This document shows positions 1-6,136 of a stretch of 64,000 bases of DNA, in pieces. The stretch spans positions 1-64,000 of the forward strand of contig CADCDS010000009.1 in assembly GCA_902800215.1 (NCBI GenBank), written 5' to 3'. Source of the DNA: an uncultured Bacteroidales bacterium (GTDB taxonomy: Bacteria > Bacteroidota > Bacteroidia > Bacteroidales > Paludibacteraceae). How positions within the stretch are numbered: position 1 is the first letter of the stretch; every line of letters starts with the position of its first letter. The notes under the pieces are model-generated. The model did not search any database, had not been told where the DNA came from, and was given only the letters and a program-made list of their open reading frames with translations. Position numbers and translations under genes: made by a program.

Positions 1-159
1 ATCGACTACATGCGTCAGGCACTCAACGATCGCGATGATGTCACCCTCTGGTGCGCAGCGATTGATCCGATCCTCAATGAGAAGAAATATATCGTACCGG
101 GACTCGGTGATGCCGGTGATCTCTGTTACGGTGTTAAAATCCATCTGTCCGATCGCTAA
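1..159 (+). CDS. upp: Uracil phosphoribosyltransferase, C-terminal end (partial)
   Basis: The window opens inside this gene; 52 codons and a TAA stop are present. The family converts uracil and PRPP to UMP in pyrimidine salvage. The visible tail carries the PRPP/uracil-binding signature [11 protein letters not shown] followed by CYGVK, typical of UPRT C-termini. The N-terminal part is outside the window, so length and start cannot be judged. The stop codon lies inside the probable 5' end of the next gene, suggesting co-transcription with the VanZ-like gene and dprA. Confidence 0.85.
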   Translation: MDYMRQALNDRDDVTLWCAAIDPILNEKKYIVPGLGDAGDLCYGVKIHLSDR

Positions 160-547
160 TTGCAAGAAATATTGGACTTTTCTGCCTGCTGTGCTCTTCA
201 CGGCAGCAGTTGCTTATCTGAGCCTTACGGAGAGTGCACAAGCGCCCTCCGTAGCGCTTAGTGATAAGTTCCTTCACGCTGCGTTCTACACCGTGCTGGC
301 TATTGCATGGTTGTTGCCTTTAAAATCTCCAATCTCCAATATCCAATTTCCAATCTATGTAGTCTTAGGCGTAACGGCCTACGGAGCTTTTTTAGAGTTA
401 TTGCAGCATTTCTGCACCCTCACCCGTTCCGGCGAATGGCTCGATCTCTTAGCTGACTTCGTCGGTGCCCTTATTGGTGTGATGATAATAGCAATTATTA
501 CAATCGTCAATCAATCGTCCACTCGTAAATCGTCCACTCGTCAATGA
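110..547 (+). CDS. VanZ-like membrane protein
   Basis: Small integral membrane protein with the VanZ-like layout: a first hydrophobic segment after a KKYW motif, then [17 protein letters not shown], and a later helix containing [28 protein letters not shown], the region that defines the family. Function of such short VanZ-like proteins is not established. The start is uncertain: no ATG lies between upp and the first helix, so I take the ATG at 110, overlapping upp; a GTG at 188 is possible. Two tandem-repeat arrays are read in frame: four 7-bp units at 327-354 and two 15-bp units at 514-543, which make the odd Ser/Thr/Arg tail. The stop overlaps an ATG at 544 (ATGA). Confidence 0.6.
   Translation: MPVISVTVLKSICPIANCKKYWTFLPAVLFTAAVAYLSLTESAQAPSVALSDKFLHAAFYTVLAIAWLLPLKSPISNIQFPIYVVLGVTAYGAFLELLQHFCTLTRSGEWLDLLADFVGALIGVMIIAIITIVNQSSTRKSSTRQ
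327..354. repeat. Word array: four 7-bp units NTCCAAT
   Basis: Four consecutive heptamers of consensus NTCCAAT inside the VanZ-like gene. The same word recurs in and in front of maf (4,462 and 4,820). Confidence 0.85.
514..543. repeat. Tandem 15-bp duplication
   Basis: Two copies of ATCGTCCACTCGTMA, differing at one base, form the last codons of the VanZ-like gene immediately before the ATGA overlap. Confidence 0.85.
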
Positions 548-627
548 GTTCGCCTCTCTACGATATTGCGTTAAGTTTGCTTTTTCGTACTCGTTTGCGA
601 AAATCCCTTGCCCTCTTCGACCATTAA
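544..627 (+). pseudogene. DprA N-terminal fragment cut off by an in-frame TAA
   Basis: A 27-codon frame starts at the ATG of an ATGA overlap with the VanZ-like gene, encodes SPLYDIALSLL (the usual opening of DprA proteins, compare IALTLxPGxG), and ends at TAA 625-627. The same frame resumes after PG with the ATG at 634 and runs through dprA. The helix-hairpin-helix region expected between the two parts appears mostly deleted. This is either a remnant, a coupling leader peptide, or a sequence error. Confidence 0.6.
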
Positions 628-633
628 CCCGGT

Positions 634-1587
634 ATGAAGGAAGCGTACGAGCGTGCGCAAAAGGAATTGGAATGGATCGACGCACATGGTATCCGTGTGT
701 GGACACTCTCCGATGAGGATTATCCTTATCGCCTTCGCCAGTGTCCTGACAAACCCCTTCTCCTCTATAGCAAAGGCAATGTGCACCCTTCGGACGGTCA
801 TATCGTCTCCATCGTCGGTACCCGTCAACCTACGGATCGGGGATGTCAACTGACCGAACGGCTCGTCTCTGACTTGGCCGATCGCTTGGACTCCGTCACC
901 ATCGTCAGCGGAGGTGCTTACGGCATCGACATAACGGCGCACCGCACCGCCAACCGTGTCGGTATCCCTACTATCATCATCCCGGCGCATGGCCTCGATC
1001 GCATCTATCCTTATGCACATCGTCTCGATGCTGTCGGTGCGCTCGGCAGAGGAGGTTTACTCACCGAGTTTCCTTCCGGTACCGAACCGATGCCGCCGTA
1101 TTTCCTGCAACGCAACCGCATCATCGCCGGTTTGGCCGATGCCGTCGTCGTAGTAGAATCCCGGGAAAAAGGAGGTAGTCTGGTTACTGCCCAGATGGCT
1201 TGCGATTATAACCGGGAACTGTTCGCTTTCTCCGGTCGACCCACGGACCTCTCATCCATTGGCTGTAATAACCTCATCCGTTCCAGTAAAGCACAGCTCA
1301 TCAATGGTGCCGATGATCTTATCAATGCCATGCAGTGGAAAACCAAATCAAACTCTCAAACAACTTCAAACCTTCAAACGACTATGGTCGGTCTCTTAGC
1401 CGACCTTACGGATACCCAGCAAACCATCCTCAACAAGCTCCAGGAAGCCGAAGATGGTATCCACATCAACCTCATCGTCATGGAGACCCAGATCCCCTAT
1501 AGCGATGTCTCTTCGGAACTCGTTTTGCTCGAGATGCAAGGTCTCGTTCGCTCCCTTCCCGGCGGAATTTATCGCTTTGCGCGTTAA
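634..1587 (+). CDS. dprA: DNA-processing protein DprA (N-terminally shortened)
   Basis: DprA/Smf binds incoming single-stranded DNA and loads RecA during transformation. The 317-residue product has the Rossmann-like DprA core: IVGTRQPT near residue 60, SGGAYGIDITAHR near 93-105, the PPYFLQRNRIIAGLADAVVV segment near 155, and GSLVTAQMA near 182. A winged-helix C-terminal region (about 262-317) follows a linker that contains TCAAAC-type repeats (about 1,348-1,379). Full-length homologues are usually about 50 residues longer at the N-terminus; the missing part is the fragment at 544-627 in the same frame. The core looks intact, so a shortened protein starting at 634 is plausible, but activity is not assured. 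Confidence 0.85.
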   Translation: MKEAYERAQKELEWIDAHGIRVWTLSDEDYPYRLRQCPDKPLLLYSKGNVHPSDGHIVSIVGTRQPTDRGCQLTERLVSDLADRLDSVTIVSGGAYGIDITAHRTANRVGIPTIIIPAHGLDRIYPYAHRLDAVGALGRGGLLTEFPSGTEPMPPYFLQRNRIIAGLADAVVVVESREKGGSLVTAQMACDYNRELFAFSGRPTDLSSIGCNNLIRSSKAQLINGADDLINAMQWKTKSNSQTTSNLQTTMVGLLADLTDTQQTILNKLQEAEDGIHINLIVMETQIPYSDVSSELVLLEMQGLVRSLPGGIYRFAR

Positions 1588-1601
1588 AAAATCATTTTTT
1601 A

Positions 1602-1633
1602 TTTGCACATGTGCAAAATTTTTTGTAACTTTG
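1602..1633 (+). promoter_or_regulatory. Bacteroidota-type promoter for the small membrane protein and parC
   Basis: TTTG at 1602-1605 and TAACTTTG at 1626-1633, separated by 20 bp, match the Bacteroidota consensus TTTG-N17/20-TAnnTTTG. Transcription would start about 1,640, 23 nt before the next ATG. Confidence 0.75.
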
Positions 1634-1662
1634 CACCCGCAATTGAAAGAACGCGTTTATTT

Positions 1663-1830
1663 ATGGAAACTTTATTGAAGAATTTGGGAATTATTATCCT
1701 TCTTTTAGGTGTGGTTTGCCTCGTGATTTATAAGTTCGCATGCCCGTCGAACGCATTGCTTATCGTCAGCATTGCGCTGGAAATCGCAGGTATCATCTCC
1801 TATATCGTGATTAACCGCCGCCGCGACTAA
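1663..1830 (+). CDS. Small two-helix membrane protein
   Basis: A 55-residue protein starting METLLKNLGII, with two hydrophobic segments (about residues 7-25 and 31-49) and a basic tail NRRRD. No function recognised. It ends 3 bp before parC and shares its promoter, so the two are very likely one operon. An upstream in-frame ATG at 1,603 lies inside the promoter and is therefore not the start. Confidence 0.65.
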   Translation: METLLKNLGIIILLLGVVCLVIYKFACPSNALLIVSIALEIAGIISYIVINRRRD

Positions 1831-1833
1831 TTC

Positions 1834-4461
1834 ATGGCTACTCAGGGTTTCAATGATGCAGTGAAGTATCATTTGACAGGCATGTACCAGGACTGGTTCC
1901 TGGACTATGCTTCGTATGTGATACTCGAGCGTGCTGTGCCGGCTATTGAGGATGGCCTCAAGCCGGTGCAACGTCGTATATTGCACGCCATGAAGACCGT
2001 GGATGACGGGAAGTACAACAAGGTCGCCAATATCGTTGGTCAGACCATGCAGTACCACCCGCACGGTGACGCCTCCATCGGAGACGCGCTTGTGCAACTC
2101 GGTCAGAAAGATCTGCTCATTGACTGCCAGGGTAACTGGGGAAACATCCTCACCGGTGATGGTGCGGCTGCTCCCCGTTATATCGAGGCACGGCTTTCCA
2201 AATTTGCACTCGAAGCGGTCTTTAACCCTAAGACCACCGAGTGGATGAAATCCTACGACGGTCGTAAGAATGAACCGATTCACTTACCCGTCAAATTCCC
2301 CTTACTCCTCGCTCAGGGTGTCGAGGGTATAGCGGTGGGACTGAATTCTAAGATCCTGCCGCATAACTTCAACGAGCTCTGCGACGCATCGCTGGCCTAT
2401 CTCCGTGGTCAGGAGTTTGCGCTCTATCCGGATTTTCCTACCGGCGGTGTGATCGATGTCACTAAGTACAACGACGGTGAACGCGGCGGGTCGGTAAAGA
2501 TTCGTGCGCGTATCCAGAAGGCCGATGATAACAAGACACTCATCATCACCGAGATTCCGTTTGGTACCACTACCTCCAAGATCATCGAGACGATCCTCAA
2601 AGCCAACCAGAAAGGCAAGATCAAGATCAAGAAGATCGATGACTTCACGGCGGACCAGGCACGTATCGTCGTGCAGCTGGCGCCGGGTTCGTCGTCCGAC
2701 AAAGCCATCGATGCTCTCTATGCTTTCACGGATTGTGAGGTCAACATATCGCCTAACTGCTGCGTAGTAGAGAACCGGAAACCGATCTTCACTACCGTCA
2801 GTAACCTGCTTAAGCTCTCCTGCGAGAACACGAAAGCGCTGCTCAAATGGGAACTCGAGATCGAGAAAGGCGAATTGGAAGAGAAATACTTCTATACCTC
2901 GCTGGAGAAAATCTTCATCGAGAACCGTATCTATAAGCAGGAAGGCTATGAGAATGCGCCGAATAAAGAGAAACTCATTGAGTTTGTCGATAACGCCCTT
3001 ACGCCCTTCAAACATCTCCTCATCCGGGAAGTGAAACCCGAAGATATCGAAAAACTCTTCGAGATCCGAATGATCCGTATCACGAAGTTCGACTCCAAGA
3101 AAGCCGACGAACTGATGAAGGATCTGGAGAAGAAGATCAAAGCCTGCATCAAGAACCTCAACCATCTGACGGATTATACCATCTCGTGGTTCGAGATGCT
3201 CAAGTCCAAATACGGAGAGGCCTATCCGCGTCGTACCGAAGTCCGTAACTTCGGTGCCATCAACGTCAAGGCGGTCGTGGAGAACAACGAGAAACTCTAT
3301 ATCAACCGCGAAGAAGGCTTCGTCGGAACGGGTCTCAAGAAAGATGAGTTCCTCTTCAATTGCTCCGACATCGACGATATCATCGTCTTCCATAAGGACG
3401 GTAAATACAAGATCATGAAGGTAGCCGAGAAATTGTTTGTCGGCACCGACATCCTGCATATCGCTGTCTTCCAGCGCGGTGATGACCGCACGGTCTATAA
3501 CGTCGTTTACCGCGACGGCAAGAAGGGCATCTATTACATGAAGCGGTTCAACGTCACCGGTGTGGCGAAAGATAAGGAATATGACCTGACGCAAGGCAAA
3601 CCCGGTTCACGTATTGTCTATTTCACCGCGAACCCCAACGGCGAAGCGGAAGTCATCAAGGTCACCCTCAAACCCGCTTTGCACCTCAAGAAACTTGAGG
3701 TATGCAAAGATCTCTCTGAATTGGCTGTTAAGTCGCGTACGGCTCGTGGAAACGTGCTTACGAAATTTGACGTCAAGTCCATTACCCTCAAGGAGAAAGG
3801 TCATTCGACGATCGGTGGACGCAAAGTGTGGTTCGATGCCGATGTGCTGCGTATCAATTATGACGAGCATGGTGTTTATCTGGGTGAGTTCTTCGACGAA
3901 GAGCGTATCCTCGTCATCAATAACGATGGTACCTATTATACCACGTCCTATGACCTCACTGCCCATTTTGACGATAACATCCTCCGCATTGAGAAATGGA
4001 AACCGGAGAAAGTATGGAGTCTCATCCAATGGAATGGGGAACTCAAATACTATTACGGTAAGCGTTTCAAACTGGACGATGCGAATGCGAAGATCCAATC
4101 CATCTTAGGCGAAGATAAGGACTCTCGCATAGCCCTCCTCTCCGATCGCGAAGAAGCGACCTTCCGGGTCCTCTTTAGCGATGAGAATAAGGCACCGCTC
4201 GAGATCCTTATGTCCGATTTCATCGATGAGAAATCTGCTAAGGCCAAAGGCAAACGCGTCACCACCCTCGATGTCGCATCCTTCGAAGACATAACTCCCG
4301 CTCTTCCCGAGCCCGAACCGGAAGAGGAAGAGTCTCCCGAAGAATCTCCCGTCGATAAGCCAACAGCTAACAGCCAACAGCCAATAGCTAACTCGATCGA
4401 TGTAGAAGGCGTCCCCATGACGATCGAGTCCCCCAAAGACACCCAATTGGATCTGTTCTAA
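1834..4461 (+). CDS. parC: DNA topoisomerase IV subunit A (ParC-type)
   Basis: Type IIA topoisomerase subunit that cuts and rejoins DNA to unlink chromosomes. The 875-residue protein has the GyrA/ParC N-terminal core: GLKPVQRRIL near 41-50, QYHPHGDASI near 73-82, and the catalytic tyrosine Y116 in APRYIEARL, preceded by its partner arginine R115. The C-terminal half carries beta-pinwheel-like repeats. The length and the short N-terminus fit the Bacteroidota ParC rather than GyrA. Near the C-terminus an acidic Pro/Glu stretch is followed by the peptide PTANSQQPIANS, made by an array of four 7-bp units at 4,361-4,388; this looks like a tolerated insertion in a linker. Confidence 0.88.
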   Translation: MATQGFNDAVKYHLTGMYQDWFLDYASYVILERAVPAIEDGLKPVQRRILHAMKTVDDGKYNKVANIVGQTMQYHPHGDASIGDALVQLGQKDLLIDCQGNWGNILTGDGAAAPRYIEARLSKFALEAVFNPKTTEWMKSYDGRKNEPIHLPVKFPLLLAQGVEGIAVGLNSKILPHNFNELCDASLAYLRGQEFALYPDFPTGGVIDVTKYNDGERGGSVKIRARIQKADDNKTLIITEIPFGTTTSKIIETILKANQKGKIKIKKIDDFTADQARIVVQLAPGSSSDKAIDALYAFTDCEVNISPNCCVVENRKPIFTTVSNLLKLSCENTKALLKWELEIEKGELEEKYFYTSLEKIFIENRIYKQEGYENAPNKEKLIEFVDNALTPFKHLLIREVKPEDIEKLFEIRMIRITKFDSKKADELMKDLEKKIKACIKNLNHLTDYTISWFEMLKSKYGEAYPRRTEVRNFGAINVKAVVENNEKLYINREEGFVGTGLKKDEFLFNCSDIDDIIVFHKDGKYKIMKVAEKLFVGTDILHIAVFQRGDDRTVYNVVYRDGKKGIYYMKRFNVTGVAKDKEYDLTQGKPGSRIVYFTANPNGEAEVIKVTLKPALHLKKLEVCKDLSELAVKSRTARGNVLTKFDVKSITLKEKGHSTIGGRKVWFDADVLRINYDEHGVYLGEFFDEERILVINNDGTYYTTSYDLTAHFDDNILRIEKWKPEKVWSLIQWNGELKYYYGKRFKLDDANAKIQSILGEDKDSRIALLSDREEATFRVLFSDENKAPLEILMSDFIDEKSAKAKGKRVTTLDVASFEDITPALPEPEPEEEESPEESPVDKPTANSQQPIANSIDVEGVPMTIESPKDTQLDLF
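4361..4388. repeat. Word array: four 7-bp units YAAYAGC
   Basis: Four heptamers of consensus YAAYAGC read in frame in the C-terminal linker of parC. Confidence 0.85.
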
Positions 4462-4489
4462 ATGTCCAATGTCCAATATCCAATATCAA
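4462..4489. repeat. Word array carrying the maf start codon
   Basis: Four heptamers (two ATGTCCA, then ATATCCA and ATATCAA). Both of the first two units begin with ATG: the second is the start of maf, while the first opens a different frame that ends at a TAG 13 codons later. Gain or loss of a unit would change which frame the ATG opens. Confidence 0.85.
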
Positions 4490-5074
4490 ATACTGCTCGG
4501 TAGCGCTTCTCCGCGTAGAAGAGCGCTACTCGCAGGTTTAGACCTGCCGTTTACGGCTATCAACATCAATGCGGATGAGTCCTATCCTGCCGAATTGCAG
4601 GCGGGTGATATACCTTATTATATCTCGCGTGCGAAGGCGCGTGCGTATGAGAACCAACTCCAACCGGATCAACTTCTTATTACGGCGGATACCATCGTCT
4701 GGTTAGACGGTCATATGTTGGGCAAACCCCACGATGCCGACGAAGCCAAAGCCATGCTTCGTTCCCTCAGCGGCAAAACCCATCAGGTCTATACCGCCGT
4801 CACCTTTGCCCTGAAAAATCTCCAATCTCCAATCTCCAATCTCCAATTAGAGACCTTAGTCGATCGTACCGACGTAACTTTTGCGGAGCTAAGTGACGCA
4901 GAAATCGACTACTACGTCTCTCACTATCGTCCTTTTGACAAAGCCGGCGCGTATGGTGTCCAGGAGTGGATCGGTTACATCGCCTGCACAGGCATGCACG
5001 GCTCTTATTTCAACGTCATGGGCTTCCCCGTCCATCTCGTCTATCAGCATCTCAAATCTCTCCATATTCTATAA
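4469..5074 (+). CDS. maf: Maf family nucleotide pyrophosphatase
   Basis: Maf proteins hydrolyse non-canonical or surplus nucleoside triphosphates to monophosphates. The product (201 residues) has the N-terminal ILLGSASPRRRALL motif, ITADTIVWLDGHMLGKP near residue 70 containing the general-base aspartate, SGKTHQVYTAV, and the C-terminal KAGAYGVQEWIG segment. The start ATG at 4,469 is inside a 7-bp repeat array, and a second array (4,820-4,847) adds the in-frame peptide LQSPISNLQ to a loop. Both arrays use the NTCCAAT-like word. It ends 2 bp before a strong hairpin terminator. In Bacteroidota maf is often near a UbiA-type gene, here 24 kb away beyond the island. Confidence 0.88.
   Translation: MSNIQYQILLGSASPRRRALLAGLDLPFTAININADESYPAELQAGDIPYYISRAKARAYENQLQPDQLLITADTIVWLDGHMLGKPHDADEAKAMLRSLSGKTHQVYTAVTFALKNLQSPISNLQLETLVDRTDVTFAELSDAEIDYYVSHYRPFDKAGAYGVQEWIGYIACTGMHGSYFNVMGFPVHLVYQHLKSLHIL
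4820..4847. repeat. Word array: four perfect 7-bp units CTCCAAT
   Basis: Four identical heptamers within maf. Perfect identity suggests recent slippage or gene conversion. A change of one unit would frameshift the gene. Confidence 0.9.
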
Positions 5075-5076
5075 AC

Positions 5077-5114
5077 AAAGGCAGCCGTTAAGCTGCCTTT
5101 GATCTTTGTTCGCC
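5077..5114 (+). terminator. Terminator hairpin, left copy of a 38-bp direct repeat
   Basis: AAAGGCAGC (5077-5085) pairs with GCTGCCTTT (5092-5100) around a 6-nt loop; GATCTTTGTTCGCC follows. The whole block recurs at 5878-5915, with three changes in the loop, and the two copies enclose the DUF6169-like cassette. Confidence 0.8.
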
Positions 5115-5127
5115 ATCTTGCACATAT

Positions 5128-5619
5128 TTAATCTTGACTATGTTTTACTATAAAGTCATGGAACTTATTAAGCACTTGATTATGCAAGGGGTGATCTTTA
5201 CGCAAGAGGACACTAGAAAGATAGCGCACATTATCTATCGTCATACCTTCTGTATACAATGAATAGGAATCACTCTTCTCGTATGTATTAAACCAAATCT
5301 TAAATAACCTATCGCGAGATTCCTGACGCAAATCGGTTGTGTCGCAAATATAGAGCATTACCACTTCTTTGTGGGTAAAGAATTCTTCAATTACGACCCG
5401 TACTGTCTCTGAAATATTTTTATCTACACCGATAGTTTTACTGGATAAATTAATCAGATAAAACTGATACACTCCTTCTCTATAAAAGGAAACATCCTGC
5501 ATAAACCCAACAGAATATACCACTCCATGTTTCGTTTCAAACATGAAAGAAGTATCTCCCGTCTGCTCCACCTTATACGGAGCACGCAGGTTAATTGAAT
5601 CTACGGAGAGGTTTATCAT
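5128..5619 (-). CDS. DUF6169-like protein
   Basis: A 163-residue soluble protein. The centre reads VVIEEFFTHKEVVMLYICDTTDLRQESRDRLFKIWF, which I recognise as the conserved core of the Bacteroidota family annotated DUF6169 (function unknown). No signal peptide or membrane segment. It starts in an ATGA overlap with the 44-residue gene upstream, so the two are translationally coupled. The pair sits between two direct repeats and has its own promoter, like a mobile two-gene cassette; the small-protein/larger-protein order is that of many toxin-antitoxin pairs, but nothing in either sequence proves this. Confidence 0.6.
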   Translation of the reverse strand: MINLSVDSINLRAPYKVEQTGDTSFMFETKHGVVYSVGFMQDVSFYREGVYQFYLINLSSKTIGVDKNISETVRVVIEEFFTHKEVVMLYICDTTDLRQESRDRLFKIWFNTYEKSDSYSLYTEGMTIDNVRYLSSVLLRKDHPLHNQVLNKFHDFIVKHSQD

Positions 5620-5750
5620 TGAGCTAAAGAGATTCCATATTTTTTTTCATAAATCTCTCTGGCGCGCGCTTCAAAAATTTTCCTCATGCCAACCATCTTA
5701 CGCAGAGCTTCCATGCGCTCCTCTTCTGTTTTATAAACAACTTCTTTCAT
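5616..5750 (-). CDS. 44-residue charged protein, partner of the DUF6169-like gene
   Basis: Starts MKEVVYKTEEERMEALRK and is mostly predicted helix with many Lys/Arg/Glu residues, ending EKKYGISLAQ. Start chosen because it lies downstream of a clear promoter (5785-5816); longer frames extend through the promoter. Overlaps the next gene by 4 bp. No family recognised; size and arrangement would fit an antitoxin or regulator. Confidence 0.55.
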   Translation of the reverse strand: MKEVVYKTEEERMEALRKMVGMRKIFEARAREIYEKKYGISLAQ

Positions 5751-5770
5751 AGCTCTATTCCCTTTCCTTT

Positions 5771-5816
5771 TACCTTTGACGCTGCAAAGGTACAGTTTTT
5801 TTTTGATATATGCAAG
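5771..5816 (-). promoter_or_regulatory. Promoter with palindromic -7/leader, shared with the MntA-HepT cassette
   Basis: On the minus strand CTTGC (5812-5816) and TACCTTTG (5785-5792). The -7 box forms an inverted repeat with the leader: TACCTTTG-N6-CAAAGGTA. About 32 nt from this box into the leader are identical to the promoter at 26,509 in front of an unrelated gene pair. Upstream, toward 5,860, lies the CCAAAATG-type motif seen before other island promoters. Confidence 0.75.
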
Positions 5817-5877
5817 TGTTTCGGTCATAATTCTTCTTTTTTGCCTCATTTTCGTCATTTTGGGCCATATTACGACC

Positions 5878-5915
5878 AAAGGCAGCCGTGTAGCTGCCTT
5901 TGATCTTTGTTCGCC
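5878..5915. repeat. Right copy of the 38-bp direct repeat (hairpin)
   Basis: Same hairpin and GATCTTTGTTCGCC tail as 5077-5114. It lies downstream of the 41-residue peptide gene (stop at 5929) read on the minus strand, where it could also terminate transcription. Confidence 0.8.
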
Positions 5916-5928
5916 GAATGGCGTAGGG

Positions 5929-6054
5929 TTAATCGCCTCCAGCTCCCGGTATTGGAGTCTCTACCGGAAGACCTGTTGGGCTTACTACGTTCATTAAAGA
6001 CGTAGCTAGTACTTTTGCCGTCTCAACGACTGGTTGATTATAATTCTTTTTCAT
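5929..6054 (-). CDS. 41-residue MKKxY peptide
   Basis: Begins MKKNYNQPVVETAKVLATS and ends PVETPIPGAGGD. It belongs by eye to the abundant Bacteroidales class of 40-60-residue peptides starting MKKxYxxP, which have no known function. It lies just downstream of the giant secreted protein gene on the same strand but has its own promoter. The second giant protein is followed by a similar peptide (25573-25719) with a near-identical promoter. There is no obvious signal peptide. Confidence 0.6.
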   Translation of the reverse strand: MKKNYNQPVVETAKVLATSLMNVVSPTGLPVETPIPGAGGD

Positions 6055-6075
6055 AACTTTCTCTCAAATCGGCTG

Positions 6076-6116
6076 CAAAGGTACGGCAAATTTTTGACAT
6101 ATGCAAATTTTGCCGC
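6076..6116 (-). promoter_or_regulatory. Promoter of the 41-residue peptide, with inverted repeat
   Basis: Minus strand TTTG (6104-6107) and TACCTTTG (6076-6083). An inverted repeat GCGGCAAA ... TTTGCCGT brackets the spacer, as in the promoter at 25510-25553. The core TTTGCATATGTC is identical in both. Confidence 0.75.
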
Positions 6117-6136
6117 AACTTTGTGCCAAATTTATA

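Noticed and set aside
2302..3594. Long minus-strand frame opposite parC
   Set aside because: It is the antisense of a clear ParC coding sequence, has no promoter and no recognisable protein.
6075..6125. A plus-strand promoter mirroring the mini-peptide promoter
   Set aside because: The opposite strand reads CAACTTTG rather than TAnnTTTG and would only transcribe antisense to the giant gene; the symmetry is explained by the inverted repeat.
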